Assembly: GCF_004352835.1 (NCBI RefSeq)
Contig: NZ_SJSB01000001.1
Location: forward strand, 62,001-126,000
Length of the DNA: 64,000 nucleotides
Direction of reading: 5' to 3'
Source: Marinomonas flavescens
GTDB taxonomy: Bacteria; Pseudomonadota; Gammaproteobacteria; Pseudomonadales; Marinomonadaceae
Made by a program: the position numbers and the translations under genes. Positions 63,066 through 64,000 of this stretch are shown here, piece after piece; positions within the stretch are counted from its first letter, which is position 1; every line of letters starts with the position of its first letter. The notes below the pieces were generated by a model that saw only the letters and a program-made list of their open reading frames with translations, searched no databases and was not told the DNA's origin.

Positions 63066-64000
63066 TTATTTATTTGACTGAAATGATGTTGGAACATGAT
63101 GCGCTGCAGTCTCTACTTGGTTGTTGTAGATATGCAGTGCGTCGGCAGTAACTCGTAACGTAACGGGGGTATTCTCAGGCAAATCACTATGGTGATCAGC
63201 CTGTATGGTGTGCGCCCCGCAGCGCACACTAATTCGGTAATGGTGTCCAAAGAAGGCGCTCTGTAAAACATGACCTTGGCAGGTTAGATCGGAATCAAAG
63301 TGAACATCGTTGCTCAATGAAGAGGCTTTTTCTGATGGCACTGTGACCTGCACGCTTTCGCTTCTAAAATAAATTTGTTGAGCGGATTTAGCGGGCAGCG
63401 TGTTGTCGTCGTTTTGCCACTCAATGTGATTTTCTGCCCCCATAAAATTAGCGACAAAAGCACTGCTTGGTGTGCGATATATTTCTTCAGGCGTACCCAG
63501 TTGTTCAATTTTCCCTTGGTTTAACACGGCGATTCGATCAGCCATTACAAGCGCTTCTTCTTGATCATGAGTCACAATTAAAGAGGTGAAGCCTAATTGC
63601 TTTTGAAGGGACTTTATTTCGTGACGCACATTGAGTCTGACCTTGGCATCAAGGTTAGAAAGTGGCTCATCAAGAACCAACACATCTGGCCTGATGGCTA
63701 GAGCTCGGGCGAGAGCCACGCGTTGTCGCTGTCCGCCAGACAATGAGGTGACTTTTTCGTTTTGCAGGCCTTCTAGCTTAACGATGACGAGCAATTCGTT
63801 AACGCGATCTTGAATTTCAGCGGTTTTTACTTTGCGTACTTTCAACCCATAACCGATGTTTTGCGCCACGGTTAAGTGAGGCCAAAGGGCGTAGCTTTGA
63901 AACACCATAGTGATATTTCGTTTTTCTGCAGGAAGCTTAGTAATGACGCGATCGCCTACATAAATTTCACCATGAGAAGCAGGAACGAAGCCACATAGAG
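63066..64000 (-). CDS. ABC importer ATP-binding protein (PotA type), 5' end outside the window
   Basis: The ATPase of the importer. The frame runs open from 63066 to the right edge; the N-terminus with Walker A is missing. Visible are the Q-loop MVFQSYALWPHLTV, the signature LSGGQRQRVALAR, Walker B VLVLDEPLSNLD, VTHDQEEAL and a C-terminal TOBE domain (FVANFMGAENHIEW). It is the first gene of a four-gene operon ATPase-binding protein-permease-permease on the minus strand. The substrate class is polyamine, iron(III) or an aminophosphonate. Confidence 0.9.
   Translation of the reverse strand, partial: LCGFVPASHGEIYVGDRVITKLPAEKRNITMVFQSYALWPHLTVAQNIGYGLKVRKVKTAEIQDRVNELLVIVKLEGLQNEKVTSLSGGQRQRVALARALAIRPDVLVLDEPLSNLDAKVRLNVRHEIKSLQKQLGFTSLIVTHDQEEALVMADRIAVLNQGKIEQLGTPEEIYRTPSSAFVANFMGAENHIEWQNDDNTLPAKSAQQIYFRSESVQVTVPSEKASSLSNDVHFDSDLTCQGHVLQSAFFGHHYRISVRCGAHTIQADHHSDLPENTPVTLRVTADALHIYNNQVETAAHHVPTSFQSNK

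Overview
The window looks like chromosomal DNA of a marine gammaproteobacterium, most likely Marinomonas or a close Oceanospirillales relative. This is inferred from gene content, moderate GC and the aerobic B12 genes; no rRNA, tRNA or other taxonomic marker is present.

1-26.7 kb is ordinary core genome. It holds purB (cut by the left edge), small hydrolase/binding proteins, a FecBCD/BtuFCD-type ABC importer, glutathione peroxidase, the phosphate operon pstSCAB with a possible Pho box, malate synthase G, a leucine-rich-repeat kinase, cyclopropane fatty acid synthase, a type II lumazine synthase under an FMN riboswitch, and a cobalamin operon (cobJ-cobM-cobW-cobN-cbiX).

26.7-45.9 kb is accessory DNA. 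It starts with stem-loop repeats and a duplicated 445-bp block around an SDR gene. A chromosomal integron follows: intI (minus strand) with a LexA box at its promoter, an attI-like region, and three cassettes with attC sites (DUF3800; HNH-DGQHR; lipoprotein). Two further attI-like leader copies lie on the intI 3' side, ahead of the SDR gene and a PD-(D/E)XK nuclease gene. From 35.9 kb the cassette array is decayed. An IS with perfect 18-bp inverted repeats sits inside an attC core, and a 177-bp relative sits at an equivalent site. Three toxin-antitoxin modules have broken toxins and intact antitoxins (DUF6088/AbiEii, HigBA, DinJ/YafQ), while one HigBA pair looks intact. Eleven same-strand copies of a GTGCCACCCACC repeat lie upstream of a REP-associated tyrosine transposase (RAYT) gene, whose promoter carries a near-consensus LexA box. 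A second repeat family (GTGCGTGTCC) follows the RAYT and surrounds a thioredoxin-like gene.

46-64 kb is again chromosomal metabolism: a PLP-dependent Cys/Met enzyme, glyoxalase I, a YccS-type FUSC protein, a TetR-redoxin pair, a LysR/SSS transporter/sulfatase locus, DoxX with a divergent LysR gene, ctlX with a divergent Lrp gene, and a polyamine/iron-type ABC importer cut by the right edge.

The most interesting material is the integron: repeated attI-like platforms, SOS boxes on both intI and the RAYT gene, the HNH-DGQHR cassette, the repeat families around the RAYT, and the consistent loss of toxins with retention of antitoxins.
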